Shown here piece after piece: positions 24,249 through 32,110 of a DNA stretch of 52,504 bases. Position 1 is the stretch's first letter, and each line of letters begins with the position of its first letter. The notes below the pieces were generated by a model. The model saw nothing but the letters and a program-made list of their open reading frames with translations, searched no databases and was not told the DNA's origin. The DNA is taken from contig NZ_JAPNNL010000029.1 of the NCBI RefSeq assembly GCF_027620315.1, forward strand, positions 1-52,504, given 5' to 3'. The position numbers and the translations under genes were made by a program. This stretch comes from Nonomuraea corallina. GTDB lineage: Bacteria; Actinomycetota; Actinomycetes; Streptosporangiales; Streptosporangiaceae.

Positions 24249-25934
24249 TCAGACCTCGACCACCACAGGGATGATCATCGGGCGTCGGCGGTAGGTGTCG
24301 CTCACCCAGCGCCCCACCGTGCGGCGCACCACACGGCGGATCTCCTGCATGTCGACCACTCCGTCGGCGGCCTTTTCCTCGAGCGCCTTCTCGATCTGCG
24401 GGATGAACTGCTCGAACTGCCCCGGATCGATACCCGAGCCGCGCGCGTGGATCTCCGGTCCGGCCGTGAGCTTGCCCGTGCTCGAGTCGACCACGATGAC
24501 CACGGAGATGAATCCCTCGTCGCCCAGGATCCTGCGGTCCTTCAGCGACACGTCCGTGATCTCACCGACCGAGGAGCCGTCCACGTACACGTAACCGGCG
24601 TGCACCGCGCCGACGATCCTGGCACGGCCGTCGACGAGGTCGACGACGACCCCGTCCTCGGCGATCACGATGTGGTCCTCCGGCACGCCGGTGAGCGCGG
24701 CCAGCTTGGCGTGCGCCCGCAGGTGACGCCACTCTCCGTGCACCGGCATGAAGTTGGAAGGCCGGGTCAGGTTCAGCACGTAGAGCAGCTCGCCGGCGGC
24801 CGCGTGGCCGGAAACGTGCACCTTGGCGTTGCCCTTGTGCACGACCCGGGCGCCCCACCGGGAGAGTCCGTTGATGACCTTGTTGACCGCGGTCTCATTC
24901 CCCGGCACCAGCGACGAGGCGAGCAGAACCGTGTCGCCCTCCGTGATGCGGATGGGGTGATCGCGGTTGGCCATCCTCGACAGGGCGGCCATCGGCTCAC
25001 CCTGCGAGCCGGTGCAGATCAGCACCACGTCCTGCGGCGGCCATTGCTCGATGTCACGAGAGTCGACGACGAGGTCCGGCGGCACCTTGAGGTAGCCCAG
25101 GTCGCGGGCCACCCCCATGTTCCGCACCATCGAGCGGCCGACGAGCGCGACCTTGCGGCCGTGCCTGGCAGCCGCGTCGATGACCTGCTGGATGCGGTGA
25201 ACGTGCGAGGCGAAGCTCGCCACGATCACCCGCTGCTCAGAGGTACGGATGACCTCGTCGATGACCGGGCCGATCTCCCGCTCACTCGTGACGAATCCCG
25301 GCACTTCGGCATTCGTCGAGTCGGACATCAGCAGGTCGACGCCCTCGCTGCCGAGCCGGGCGAACCCGCCCAGGTCGGTGAGCCGGCCGTCGCTCGGCAA
25401 CTGGTCCATACGGAAGTCGCCGGTGTGGAGCACTATCCCGGCGGGCGTCCTGATCGCGACCGCCAGAGCGTCGGGGATGGAGTGGTTGACCGCAAGGAAC
25501 TCGCAGTCGAACGGCCCGAAGGCGCGCCGCTCACCCTCCACCACCTGGTTCTTCACCGGCTGGATCCGGTGTTCGGTGAGCTTCGCTTCGATCAGCGCCA
25601 GCGTCAGCTTGGAGCCGATGAGAGGGATGTCCCGCCGCTCGCGCAGCAGGTAGGGCACGGCCCCGATATGGTCCTCGTGGGCGTGCGTCAGGACGATCGC
25701 CTCGACTTGGTCGAGCCGGTTCCTGATGTATTCGAAGTCGGGCAGGATGAGGTCGACACCCGGCTGTTCCGGCTCGGGGAAGAGCACCCCGCAGTCGACG
25801 ATCAGCAGGCGGCCGTCGTATTCGAAGACCGCCATGTTTCTGCCGATCTCACCCAGCCCGCCCAGCGCAACGATGCGCAAGCCGCCTTCAGGCAGCGCAG
25901 GAGGGGGGCCAAGATCAGGATGCGGATGGCTCAT
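24249..25934 (-). CDS. rnj: Ribonuclease J
   Basis: A 561-residue metallo-beta-lactamase/beta-CASP nuclease. The zinc-binding motif is H84-x-H86-x-D88-H89 (LTHAHEDHIG), preceded by GGLGEIGRN. The beta-CASP region has ICTGSQGEP, the HVSGHAA and FMPVHGEWRH histidine motifs, and a C-terminal domain follows. It processes and degrades RNA from the 5' end in the cytoplasm. It lies 54 bp downstream of dapA on the same strand, the usual actinobacterial arrangement. Confidence 0.95.
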   Translation of the reverse strand: MSHPHPDLGPPPALPEGGLRIVALGGLGEIGRNMAVFEYDGRLLIVDCGVLFPEPEQPGVDLILPDFEYIRNRLDQVEAIVLTHAHEDHIGAVPYLLRERRDIPLIGSKLTLALIEAKLTEHRIQPVKNQVVEGERRAFGPFDCEFLAVNHSIPDALAVAIRTPAGIVLHTGDFRMDQLPSDGRLTDLGGFARLGSEGVDLLMSDSTNAEVPGFVTSEREIGPVIDEVIRTSEQRVIVASFASHVHRIQQVIDAAARHGRKVALVGRSMVRNMGVARDLGYLKVPPDLVVDSRDIEQWPPQDVVLICTGSQGEPMAALSRMANRDHPIRITEGDTVLLASSLVPGNETAVNKVINGLSRWGARVVHKGNAKVHVSGHAAAGELLYVLNLTRPSNFMPVHGEWRHLRAHAKLAALTGVPEDHIVIAEDGVVVDLVDGRARIVGAVHAGYVYVDGSSVGEITDVSLKDRRILGDEGFISVVIVVDSSTGKLTAGPEIHARGSGIDPGQFEQFIPQIEKALEEKAADGVVDMQEIRRVVRRTVGRWVSDTYRRRPMIIPVVVEV

Positions 25935-25988
25935 GCCCGACCCCCATGGTCAAATCGCGTTCTCAAAACTCGCAGTTCCTCCCCGTAT

Positions 25989-26906
25989 CTAGTGATCCGT
26001 CAACTTCACCCCGCCGGCCACCATGCAAGTACGCAGCTCGGCGATTTGCTTTTCCGTCGCAGGCACCAAGGGCAGGCGCACGGGCCCGGCTTCCACACCC
26101 ACCATGCTCAGTGCGGCCTTCGCCATGATTGCGCCGCCCGCGCTCATCATGATCCCCTCGACCACGGGGGCCACCTGCCGGTGGATCTCGCGGGCCTGCT
26201 CGACGTCGCCGTTGCGATGGAGCTGGATCATGCGGGCGAGCCTGGCACCCACCACGTGGCCGATCACGCTGACGAACCCGGCCGCGCCCAGCGAAAGCCA
26301 GGCGAGATTGAGCAGGTCGTCACCGGAGTAGAACGCGAGATCGGTGGCGGTCATCACCTGGCTGCCGCCGAAGAGGTCACCTTTGGCGTCCTTGACGGCG
26401 ACGATGCGGTCGTGCTGGGCCAGCCGGATCAACGTCGGGGTCTTGATCGGCACACCGCTGCGCCCCGGAATGTCGTACAGCATGACCGGAAGCTCCGTGG
26501 CGTCGGCCACCGCGGTGAAGTGCCGGTACAGCCCTTCCTGAGGGGGCTTGCTGTAGTACGGAGTCACCACGAGGAGGCCGTGAGCGCCTTCGCGCGCCGC
26601 CTGCCGCGCGAGCTCGACGCTGTGTCGGGTGTCATTGGTGCCGGCCCCGGCCACCACGGTCGCCCGGTCGCCGACGGCCTCCAGGACCGTGCTGAGCAGG
26701 TGGGCCTTCTCCTGGTCGGAGGTGGTGGGGGATTCGCCGGTCGTTCCGCTGACGATCAGTCCGTCGTTGTGCTGCTCGTCCACCAGATAGGTGGCGAGCC
26801 GCCGCGCCGCCTGATAGTCGACCTCGCCGTCAGAGGTGAACGGCGTGACCATGGCGGTCAGCATGCGGCCGAAGGGGGCGTCGGTGGTTCCTGTTGGCGA
26901 TGCCAT
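25989..26906 (-). CDS. dapA: 4-hydroxy-tetrahydrodipicolinate synthase
   Basis: A 305-residue TIM-barrel aldolase. GTTGESPT (54-61), catalytic Y144 (LYDIPGRSG), the Schiff-base lysine K172 (AVKDAKGD) and YSGDD are all present. It condenses pyruvate with aspartate semialdehyde in lysine and diaminopimelate synthesis. The ATG at 26906 is chosen over an in-frame ATG at 26951 because the fold begins there and TAGCGT lies exactly 7 nt upstream with no ribosome-binding site, indicating a leaderless mRNA. Confidence 0.95.
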   Translation of the reverse strand: MASPTGTTDAPFGRMLTAMVTPFTSDGEVDYQAARRLATYLVDEQHNDGLIVSGTTGESPTTSDQEKAHLLSTVLEAVGDRATVVAGAGTNDTRHSVELARQAAREGAHGLLVVTPYYSKPPQEGLYRHFTAVADATELPVMLYDIPGRSGVPIKTPTLIRLAQHDRIVAVKDAKGDLFGGSQVMTATDLAFYSGDDLLNLAWLSLGAAGFVSVIGHVVGARLARMIQLHRNGDVEQAREIHRQVAPVVEGIMMSAGGAIMAKAALSMVGVEAGPVRLPLVPATEKQIAELRTCMVAGGVKLTDH

Positions 26907-27670
26907 AGTGCGAACGCTACCCGGATTCCGAAATCCCATGGACGCCGCCACCCGGTTTTGCCTGCCTGCAGCCGCCTTTTGTCACACCGGTCCTCCGACA
27001 TCCCATACAGATCAGGCATCTCACGCCCCGGCGCCACCACATCCGTACCCAGACCTCGGCGGTTTCAGCCGCCAGGGCGGCCGAAACCGCGCCTGCCCAG
27101 TATGGTCCGGAAAGCGTGGACTGATCTGGAAGGCGGGATCTGGAGGGGGTTCACCCGACGAACGGGGCGCATCGACCCGAGACACACCTGGCCCGATCAT
27201 GACCGATGGATGGTGCATCCGTCACCCGCGCTTGACCATCTGCCGCTGCCCGTGATCAAGAGTTCTCGGGGAGTCAGCGATCGATGCCGGCGCAAAGGGC
27301 GCCCCGGCAGAAGCCGACGATCAATGGACCCATCCTCCGCAGGACACTCTCGACACGGGCGGCGCGCCCGGAAAGGTCCCGGTCAGCCCTTGTCCACGAC
27401 CGCTCCAGCCTGGAGAAAGACCTTGGGACGACTCATCGAAGATGGACGGCCATGGTCACATAGGTAGAGGCCGCCGATATGTGCTCGGGGGTACACACAT
27501 CGACGACCTCTACCGGAGAATCGGCACCCCTTACACCGGCGTTACAGGGTTTCTCCGATAATTTTCCGCTACCGCGAAGTTGGGGCCCCAACAGTCATCG
27601 ATGACGGACGGTCACCTGCCGAATACGGCAACATGGGGGGACGACTCACACAAACCCTCAGGGATGGACA
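26907..27670. other. 764-bp intergenic region with one imperfect hairpin
   Basis: No coding sequence is convincing on either strand: frames are open but lack recognisable domains or ribosome-binding sites. The region holds the dapA promoter at its left end, an imperfect hairpin at 27463-27514 and the upstream region of the GntR gene at its right end. Confidence 0.6.
27463..27514. repeat. Imperfect 52-bp inverted repeat
   Basis: Outer arms GGTAGAGG (27463-27470) and CCTCTACC (27507-27514) are exact complements. Inner parts ATATGTG and CACACAT pair imperfectly. It lies about 155 bp before the GntR start and could be a terminator, RNA leader or regulator site. Confidence 0.5.
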
Positions 27671-28387
27671 GTGGCCACCTCAGATCGCGTCTACCTGCGT
27701 GTCGTCGAAGACCTCCGGCGGCAGATCCTTGACGGCACCCTTGGACCCGGCGCGGTCATCCCGTCGCGGGCGCAGCTGACCCGCAAGTACCGGGTCGGCG
27801 AGACCGCCGCCCGTCACGCTCTCCGGGCGCTGGTCAGCGAAGGTCTCATCATCGGCCGTATCGGTTCGGGCCACTACGTACGCGAGGCGTCCAGGCTCAT
27901 CCCCTTGCACCGGTGGCGGTTCCTCGACCATGCCACCCCCTTCGCGACCGATCTGCAGTCCCAGGGCAGGCACGTGACCTGGGACTGGCACAGCGAACCC
28001 GCCACCGCGGGCTCCGACCTCGCCAGGCGGCTGGGGGTCGCCGCATCGGCGACTGTGACGAGGACTCACTACGTGTTCCGCGGCGACGGCCGACCGCTGC
28101 AGCTTGCGACGGCGTACGAACCACTGGGGTTCGCACCGCACGCAGGGGCGGAGCGGACCAGTCTGGTCGCGCGGATGTACGCACACGGCGTGAAGATCAC
28201 CGAAGTCGTGGAGAGCCTGCACACCCGGGAGCCCGAGCCCAGCGAAAGAGAAGCCCTGGAACTGCCTGCCGGCGTGCACGTCCTCCACGTCGAGCGCACC
28301 CACTGGGCCGGCGACCGGCCGGTGGAGACAAGTGACATCATCGTGCCGGGCGACCGCTTCCGCATGGTCTACAGCATCCCCCTCTGA
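27671..28387 (+). CDS. GntR family transcriptional regulator, HutC/UTRA type
   Basis: A 238-residue regulator. Residues about 5-72 form the GntR winged helix (YLRVVEDLRRQILDGTLGPG, then SRAQLTRKYRVGETAARHALRALVSEG taken in part). Residues about 95-235 form a UTRA effector domain with RRLGVAASATVTRTHYVF and a final IVPGDRFRMVYSIPL-type end. The GTG at 27671 has AGGGA about 7 nt upstream. No adjacent target operon is visible on either side; flanking stretches are non-coding and repeat-rich. Effector unknown. Confidence 0.88.
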   Translation: MATSDRVYLRVVEDLRRQILDGTLGPGAVIPSRAQLTRKYRVGETAARHALRALVSEGLIIGRIGSGHYVREASRLIPLHRWRFLDHATPFATDLQSQGRHVTWDWHSEPATAGSDLARRLGVAASATVTRTHYVFRGDGRPLQLATAYEPLGFAPHAGAERTSLVARMYAHGVKITEVVESLHTREPEPSEREALELPAGVHVLHVERTHWAGDRPVETSDIIVPGDRFRMVYSIPL

Positions 28388-29022
28388 ATCCCCTCTGACA
28401 GCGGCACCAGCCCCCGTACCACAACGTCCGGCTCCGGCCGGGAGACGTACGAAGGAGTTCGCGTACGGAGTCGCCGCGAACCCATGCACGACACGTCGCC
28501 CGAACCTTCCCCCTCGCGCCGCCGTGCGCGCACGCCTCGCTGCGCGGACACCACCGCGCGCGGCGGATCGCACGCGGGGCGGCCGGTTGGCGACGCCACG
28601 CGTGGGCATCGCCGGACTCGTCGACGACTGCTGTCACGTACTCCGGGGACCCGGCCGAGCGACGACTCCAGCCGCCCCGCGCCCGCCCTTGGCGAAGGGC
28701 GGTGCGTCACCTCACTTCACCCCGCCGACCCCGTCCGGCAGTCGGAGGTACAGGGCCTCGCATCACCCCGTCGGCCCTGTCCGACAGGTGCGAGGGCGGG
28801 CCGACCTTTTCCGGGATGCGCGGGATTCGTCACCTCGCATCACCATGCCGGTCATGTCCGGCGGGCGCGAGAGCCACCGCGTGCGGCGAGTGATCGTCAC
28901 ATCGCCCTCTCGGCCATCCGCGAAAGGTGTTTTCGCGGGCGTGCCGGACATCTTGCTCGGTCGCGGAAGCGCAGGTCAGAGGTTGTCGGTGGGCGTTGAT
29001 ACAACCGTTGCGGAGGTGGGGC
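28388..29022. other. 635-bp intergenic region with repeat units
   Basis: Open frames exist on both strands but none has a recognisable domain. The stretch contains three related 39-40 bp units (28710-28871), a short CGCCCTT/AAGGGCG hairpin just before them, and the GGAGG ribosome-binding site of the radC-like gene at the end. Confidence 0.55.
28710..28871 (+). repeat. Three 39-40 bp repeat units with inverted ends
   Basis: The units lie at 28710-28748, 28756-28795 and 28833-28871. Units 2 and 3 both start CCTCGCATCACC, share TGTCCG in the middle and end in a GCGAG that is complementary to the start, so each can fold into a hairpin. Unit 1 is more diverged (CCTCACTTCACC). They resemble REP-like elements; whether they recur elsewhere in the genome cannot be seen here. 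Confidence 0.6.
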
Positions 29023-29679
29023 ATGCGGGTCAAGGACTTGCCGAGGCGCGAGCGGCCTCGGGAGCGGCTCATGGAGAGCGGGGCGGCGGCGCTGGCCGAC
29101 CGGGAGTTGCTGGCGGTGCTGCTCGGCTCCGGGTTCCGGGGAGCCAGCGCGATGGATCTGGCCGCGCGGGTGATCGAGCACTGCGGGGATCTGGACGGGC
29201 TGGTTCGATCGGAGCCGCACCGGTTGCTCACCGTGCCGGGGGTGGGCCCGGCCAAGGCGGCGCGGGTGACGGCGGCGTTCCATCTGATCAGGCGGGCCGA
29301 CGCGGAGCCGGAGCGGGCCAGGATCGCCTGCACGGCGGACCTGGCGGCGGTCGCCGCGCCCATGCTGCGCGGGCATGCGCACGAGCGGCTGGTGGTGGTC
29401 GTGTGCGATGTCCGGGGAGCGGTGCTGCGCCGGACGGTGATGACCGAGGGAGGCACGGACCACACGACGGTCCCGATCCGGGAGATCGTGGCGGCGGTGC
29501 TCACGTCCGGGGGCGCGCTGTTCGGGATCGCGCACAACCATCCGAGCGGGTCGCTGGATCCCAGCGAGGACGACGTGGTGGTGACGCACCGCCTTCTGGA
29601 GGCCGCCGAGACGGTGGGCCTCCGGTTTCTCGATCATCTCATCGTCACGGATGCCGGATGGCGACGGGTTCAGATATAA
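29023..29679 (+). CDS. radC: RadC family protein (JAMM/MPN domain)
   Basis: A 218-residue RadC-like protein. The N-terminal helical region includes a helix-hairpin-helix (LLTVPGVGPAKAARV, 69-83). The C-terminal MPN domain carries the zinc-binding motif H171-x-H173-x10-D184 in HNHPSGSLDPSEDD. The family is widespread and often carried by mobile elements; a function in DNA repair has been questioned, and metalloprotease or nuclease roles remain unproven. The ATG at 29023 has GGAGG upstream. It is isolated, flanked on both sides by repeat-rich non-coding DNA. Confidence 0.92.
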   Translation: MRVKDLPRRERPRERLMESGAAALADRELLAVLLGSGFRGASAMDLAARVIEHCGDLDGLVRSEPHRLLTVPGVGPAKAARVTAAFHLIRRADAEPERARIACTADLAAVAAPMLRGHAHERLVVVVCDVRGAVLRRTVMTEGGTDHTTVPIREIVAAVLTSGGALFGIAHNHPSGSLDPSEDDVVVTHRLLEAAETVGLRFLDHLIVTDAGWRRVQI

Positions 29680-29993
29680 CGCCAATCCGGCAATCACTGG
29701 TCTCTTTACTGTCGGAAAACTCGCACACAACGGATTCCGAACGCTCACAACCCCCAAAACGCATGATCCCTACGAAAGCGCGGAAGCGCAGCCTGGCAGG
29801 GGAAAGGCATGGCATCCTCTTTCCCGCGGGCAGGCCGTCAAGGACGTCATCGGCCTTTACCCGTACATGGTTCCGCGTCCCCCGGAGGGCGTGGGGCCGT
29901 GTCGCCTGCTGCCGGGCATTCTCACTGCGGTCGAAGGCAATCCGTATCGTGGACGAGAGTGCTGGACGGGCATGTCACCCGACAGCAGGCACC

Positions 29994-30031
29994 CCTGCCC
30001 GGCCGGTCACCCGCGTGACCGGCCGGGCAGG
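29994..30031. repeat. Hairpin 1 of array: 17-bp perfect stem
   Basis: The arm at 29994-30010, starting CCTGCCCGG, is exactly complementary to 30015-30031, with a 4-nt CCGC loop. It could act as a bidirectional terminator, but no gene ends within 300 bp on either side. Confidence 0.75.
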
Positions 30032-30036
30032 ACCAA

Positions 30037-30069
30037 CCCGCGCGGTTCTCTGTCCGGTGGCCGCGCGGG
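30037..30069. repeat. Hairpin 2 of array: 9-bp perfect stem
   Basis: CCCGCGCGG (30037-30045) pairs with CCGCGCGGG (30061-30069) across a 15-nt loop. Confidence 0.6.
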
Positions 30070-30090
30070 ACTCCGGCCCCTCCGCTGGTT

Positions 30091-30120
30091 CTCGGCGCCG
30101 GGCAGCCGCCCGGCGCCGAG
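30091..30120. repeat. Hairpin 3 of array: 13-bp perfect stem
   Basis: CTCGGCGCCGGGC (30091-30103) pairs exactly with 30108-30120 around a 4-nt AGCC loop. Confidence 0.7.
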
Positions 30121-30308
30121 GACTGTTCACCCCGAAGGAGGCGGACGGATCGTCCTCGACCCGGCCGGGCGTGTCGCCCAGGAAGGCGAACGGTCGCGGC
30201 AATCTCCAGGCGAGCCCGCCCTCCCAACGGTCTCTACGGCTGGGCCCTTGGCTCCTTTCCCGCAGGCCGCGGCAGGCGGGTTTCGGTGATGCCGGCGCAG
30301 GAGACTGT

Positions 30309-30353
30309 CGGCTCTGGCGGAACCTGTGCGACTGGGCAGCTCCGCCAGAGCCG
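30309..30353. repeat. Hairpin 4 of array: 13-bp perfect stem, 19-nt loop
   Basis: CGGCTCTGGCGGA (30309-30321) pairs exactly with 30341-30353. The 19-nt loop matches the loop length of the next hairpin, which begins only 2 bp further on. Confidence 0.7.
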
Positions 30354-30354
30354 C

Positions 30355-30395
30355 CCCCTCGCAAGCCCCGGCCCGAATCCAGGACTTGCGAGGGG
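30355..30395. repeat. Hairpin 5 of array: 11-bp perfect stem, 19-nt loop
   Basis: CCCCTCGCAAG (30355-30365) pairs exactly with CTTGCGAGGGG (30385-30395). Its loop contains GGCCCGAATCC, faintly like a tRNA T-arm, but no tRNA can be folded around it. Confidence 0.7.
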
Positions 30396-30402
30396 AGCTC
30401 GA

Positions 30403-30440
30403 CCCGGCAGGCGCAAAGGGCTGGGATGACGCCTGCCGGG
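30403..30440. repeat. Hairpin 6 of array: 11-bp perfect stem, 16-nt loop
   Basis: CCCGGCAGGCG (30403-30413) pairs exactly with CGCCTGCCGGG (30430-30440). It ends 9 bp before the stop of the minus-strand small gene, so it could serve as that gene's terminator. Confidence 0.7.
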
Positions 30441-30449
30441 AGTTCGGGG

Positions 30450-30755
30450 TCAGCGGGCCTCACCGCGCAGCAGCTCGGCCCAGAGGGCGTCGACGACCGC
30501 GGCCACGTCACGCCGCGACTCCTCGATCAGCAACCGCTTGTCCAGCCTGCTGATCCGGCGGATGAATCTCACTCCTCCCGCTTGACACAGCTCATAAATG
30601 ACGGGCCGGCAGTCGCAGGTGTATTCACGCACCTTCATCCGCTCCGTGCGCGGCATGGCGGGGCTCCACTCGATGGGGCAGTAGACGCGTGTGACCGACT
30701 GCACGTGTGTGCCTACGCAGTCGACAAGGTTTCGAAGGCCAGAGGGCTCCACCAC
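30450..30755 (-). CDS. Small CxC-motif hypothetical protein
   Basis: A 101-residue protein of unknown function. Its conserved-looking core is EWSPAMPRTERMKV followed by EYTCDCRPVIYELC (cysteines in CxC plus one more), then GGVRFIRR and a C-terminal amphipathic helix. The cysteines could bind metal. The GTG at 30755 has no ribosome-binding site but a TATGAT box lies 6 nt upstream, so a leaderless message fits; internal ATGs at 30656 and 30638 are alternatives. It is divergent from the tandem-HTH regulator at 30867 and may be controlled with it. Confidence 0.6.
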   Translation of the reverse strand: MVEPSGLRNLVDCVGTHVQSVTRVYCPIEWSPAMPRTERMKVREYTCDCRPVIYELCQAGGVRFIRRISRLDKRLLIEESRRDVAAVVDALWAELLRGEAR

Positions 30756-30866
30756 GAGGAAATCATACGTCTAGTTGTCTGTTGCGGTGGCAAAAGGCCA
30801 AGCTTCTGGACCAGAAAGATGAAGCGTTATGTAGAGGCTCGTCCGGCTTCGCCTATCTTGCTATAC

Positions 30867-31343
30867 GTGCTCGACTACGATGGAGACACTCATCTTTACC
30901 TGCAGATCGCGGAAATCCTCCGTCAACGGGTCTCCGGCCTGGCGTCGGGGCACCCGGTGCCGAGTGAGGCTGACATCCAGCAGGAGTTCGGCGTCGCTCG
31001 GACCACCGCCCGGCGAGCCATTCACATCCTGCGCGAGGAAGGTCTCATCTACACGGTCCAGGGTGAGGGCGCGTTCGTCGGTGCCCCGGACGAAGCGCCG
31101 CGCAAGCCTCGCAAGGCCCCGCTCTTCCGGCAGATCGCCGGTGATCTCGCAGACCAGATCAAGGCCGGCCGGTACGCCCCCCGGCGGCCTATCCCCGCGG
31201 AGACATCCTTGCTCCAGCAGTACGACTGCGCCCGAGAAACCGTCCGCCGGGCCATGGCGCTCCTGCGCGAACAGGGATGGATCTACACCGTCCCGCAACG
31301 AGGCAGCTACGTCTCACCGCGAGAGTCGTGGCCCGAACATTGA
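30867..31343 (+). CDS. Protein of two tandem GntR-type winged helices without effector domain (copy 1)
   Basis: A 158-residue protein made almost entirely of two GntR winged-helix domains. The first (about 8-70) has LYLQIAEILRQRVSG, PSEADIQQEFGVARTTARRA and the wing VQGEGAFVG. The second (about 84-150) has LFRQIAGDLADQIKAG, ETVRRAMALLREQGW and PQRGSYVS. No UTRA, FCD or aminotransferase domain follows. The GTG at 30867 lies 7 nt after TATCTT with no ribosome-binding site, indicating a leaderless start; an ATG at 30819 is less likely. It is paralogous to the next gene, 36 bp downstream. Confidence 0.8.
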   Translation: MLDYDGDTHLYLQIAEILRQRVSGLASGHPVPSEADIQQEFGVARTTARRAIHILREEGLIYTVQGEGAFVGAPDEAPRKPRKAPLFRQIAGDLADQIKAGRYAPRRPIPAETSLLQQYDCARETVRRAMALLREQGWIYTVPQRGSYVSPRESWPEH

Positions 31344-31379
31344 TTCGACTGGTCGTATGGAAAGGTCTAGACTTGGGTG

Positions 31380-31919
31380 GTGCTCGATCGCGAAGGTCCC
31401 GTCCCCCTCTACGTGCAGGTGGCCGACCTCATTGAGGCCCGCATCCGCAGCGGGGGGCTCCGCGAGGGTGACCCGGTGCCGAGCGAGGCAGCCCTGGAAA
31501 CCGGCTTCACGATCGCCAGGACCACCGCACGCCGCGTAGCCAGAGAGCTGCGTGATCGCGGACTGGCCTACACACTGCAGGGTGAAGGCACCTTCGTCGG
31601 CCCTCCCTGCGTTCCCCGGCAACGCAGGACGGTTCCTCTCTACCATATAATCGCGGCCGACCTCGCGGAACGCATTGGCGAGGGCGCGTTCCGGCCGAAC
31701 CGGCCGATCCCCAGCGAGAAGTGGTTGATGAACAATTACGGGGTCGCCAAAGCGACGGCTCGCGCGGCTGTCGCCCACCTCCGCAAGCAGGGATGGGTCT
31801 TCACCGTCCCGTACCGCGGAACCTACGTCTCGTCCGAGGAACGCTGGCCCACGACACGAAACGACAGGCAGACCACCGTGGTCGAGTCGTCCACCTCACA
31901 GCCTTCCGCGCGCCAGTAG
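31380..31919 (+). CDS. Protein of two tandem GntR-type winged helices without effector domain (copy 2)
   Basis: A 179-residue paralogue of the upstream gene. The first winged helix has PLYVQVADLIEARIRSG, TTARRVARELRDRG and LQGEGTFVG. The second has AADLAERIGEG, ATARAAVAHLRKQGW and PYRGTYVS. A roughly 25-residue polar tail is added. Promoter TCGACT-17-TAGACT ends 6 nt before the GTG at 31380, so this gene has its own leaderless promoter rather than depending on copy 1. The palindrome GTCTAGAC (31365-31372) overlaps the -10 box. The 3' end overlaps the ASCH-like gene on the other strand by about 97 bp. Confidence 0.8.
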   Translation: MLDREGPVPLYVQVADLIEARIRSGGLREGDPVPSEAALETGFTIARTTARRVARELRDRGLAYTLQGEGTFVGPPCVPRQRRTVPLYHIIAADLAERIGEGAFRPNRPIPSEKWLMNNYGVAKATARAAVAHLRKQGWVFTVPYRGTYVSSEERWPTTRNDRQTTVVESSTSQPSARQ

Positions 31920-32104
31920 GCGCGATGCGCCTCGCGCCAGTGCTCGACGTCCCTGAAGCCCTCGCCCTCACGCCGGTAGTCGAGCTCCAGCAGCCCCGCC
32001 GTGGCGCGCTTGGCTCCGGACAGGACCAGCTCGGTCAGGGCGGCGCGCATCTCGCCGGGAAGGCCCAGCTCGATGACGCGCAGCCCGTGCGCTCGCCCCC
32101 ACAC
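31823..32104 (-). pseudogene. ASCH-domain protein with apparent internal deletion
   Basis: A 93-residue frame that begins and ends like an ASCH-domain protein: ELGLPGEMRAALTELVLSG and the GxKxxT-like SGAKRATAGLLE at the front, then EGEGFRDVEHWREAHRAYW at the back. In full-length proteins of this kind (about 140-150 residues) these blocks are separated by some 50 residues forming the middle of the beta-barrel. Here they are joined directly at REGE/GEG, as if by an in-frame deletion. The GTG start is 6 bp after the stop of the diiron gene. It is probably non-functional, or a minimal variant. Confidence 0.6.
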
Positions 32105-32110
32105 GGCCGG

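Larger units (their letters stand above)
29680..30449. other. 770-bp non-coding region with dense hairpins
   Basis: Open frames cross this stretch but none shows a domain or a convincing start. The left end is relatively AT-rich. From 29994 to 30440 at least six perfect inverted repeats follow one another, listed separately. The region ends at the stop of the small CxC gene. Confidence 0.6.

Noticed and set aside
23871..27467. A 1198-codon plus-strand open frame
   Set aside because: It overlaps the ABC-2 permease and runs antisense through rnj and dapA. The translation lacks domains and is a GC-driven antisense shadow of the two genes.
30355..30395. tRNA or tRNA fragment
   Set aside because: The loop has a faint T-arm look (GGCCCGAATCC) but no acceptor, D or anticodon arms can be placed around it.
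28332..30866. Long plus-strand frame leading into the first tandem-HTH gene
   Set aside because: Only the part from 30867 has HTH domains. The upstream 2.5 kb is Arg/Gly/Pro-rich, crosses the radC gene in another frame and the hairpin array, and shows no start signal.
27671..31919. Integrated mobile element or prophage
   Set aside because: radC-like genes and repeat-rich DNA are suggestive, but there is no integrase, transposase, att-like direct repeat or tRNA target in the window.
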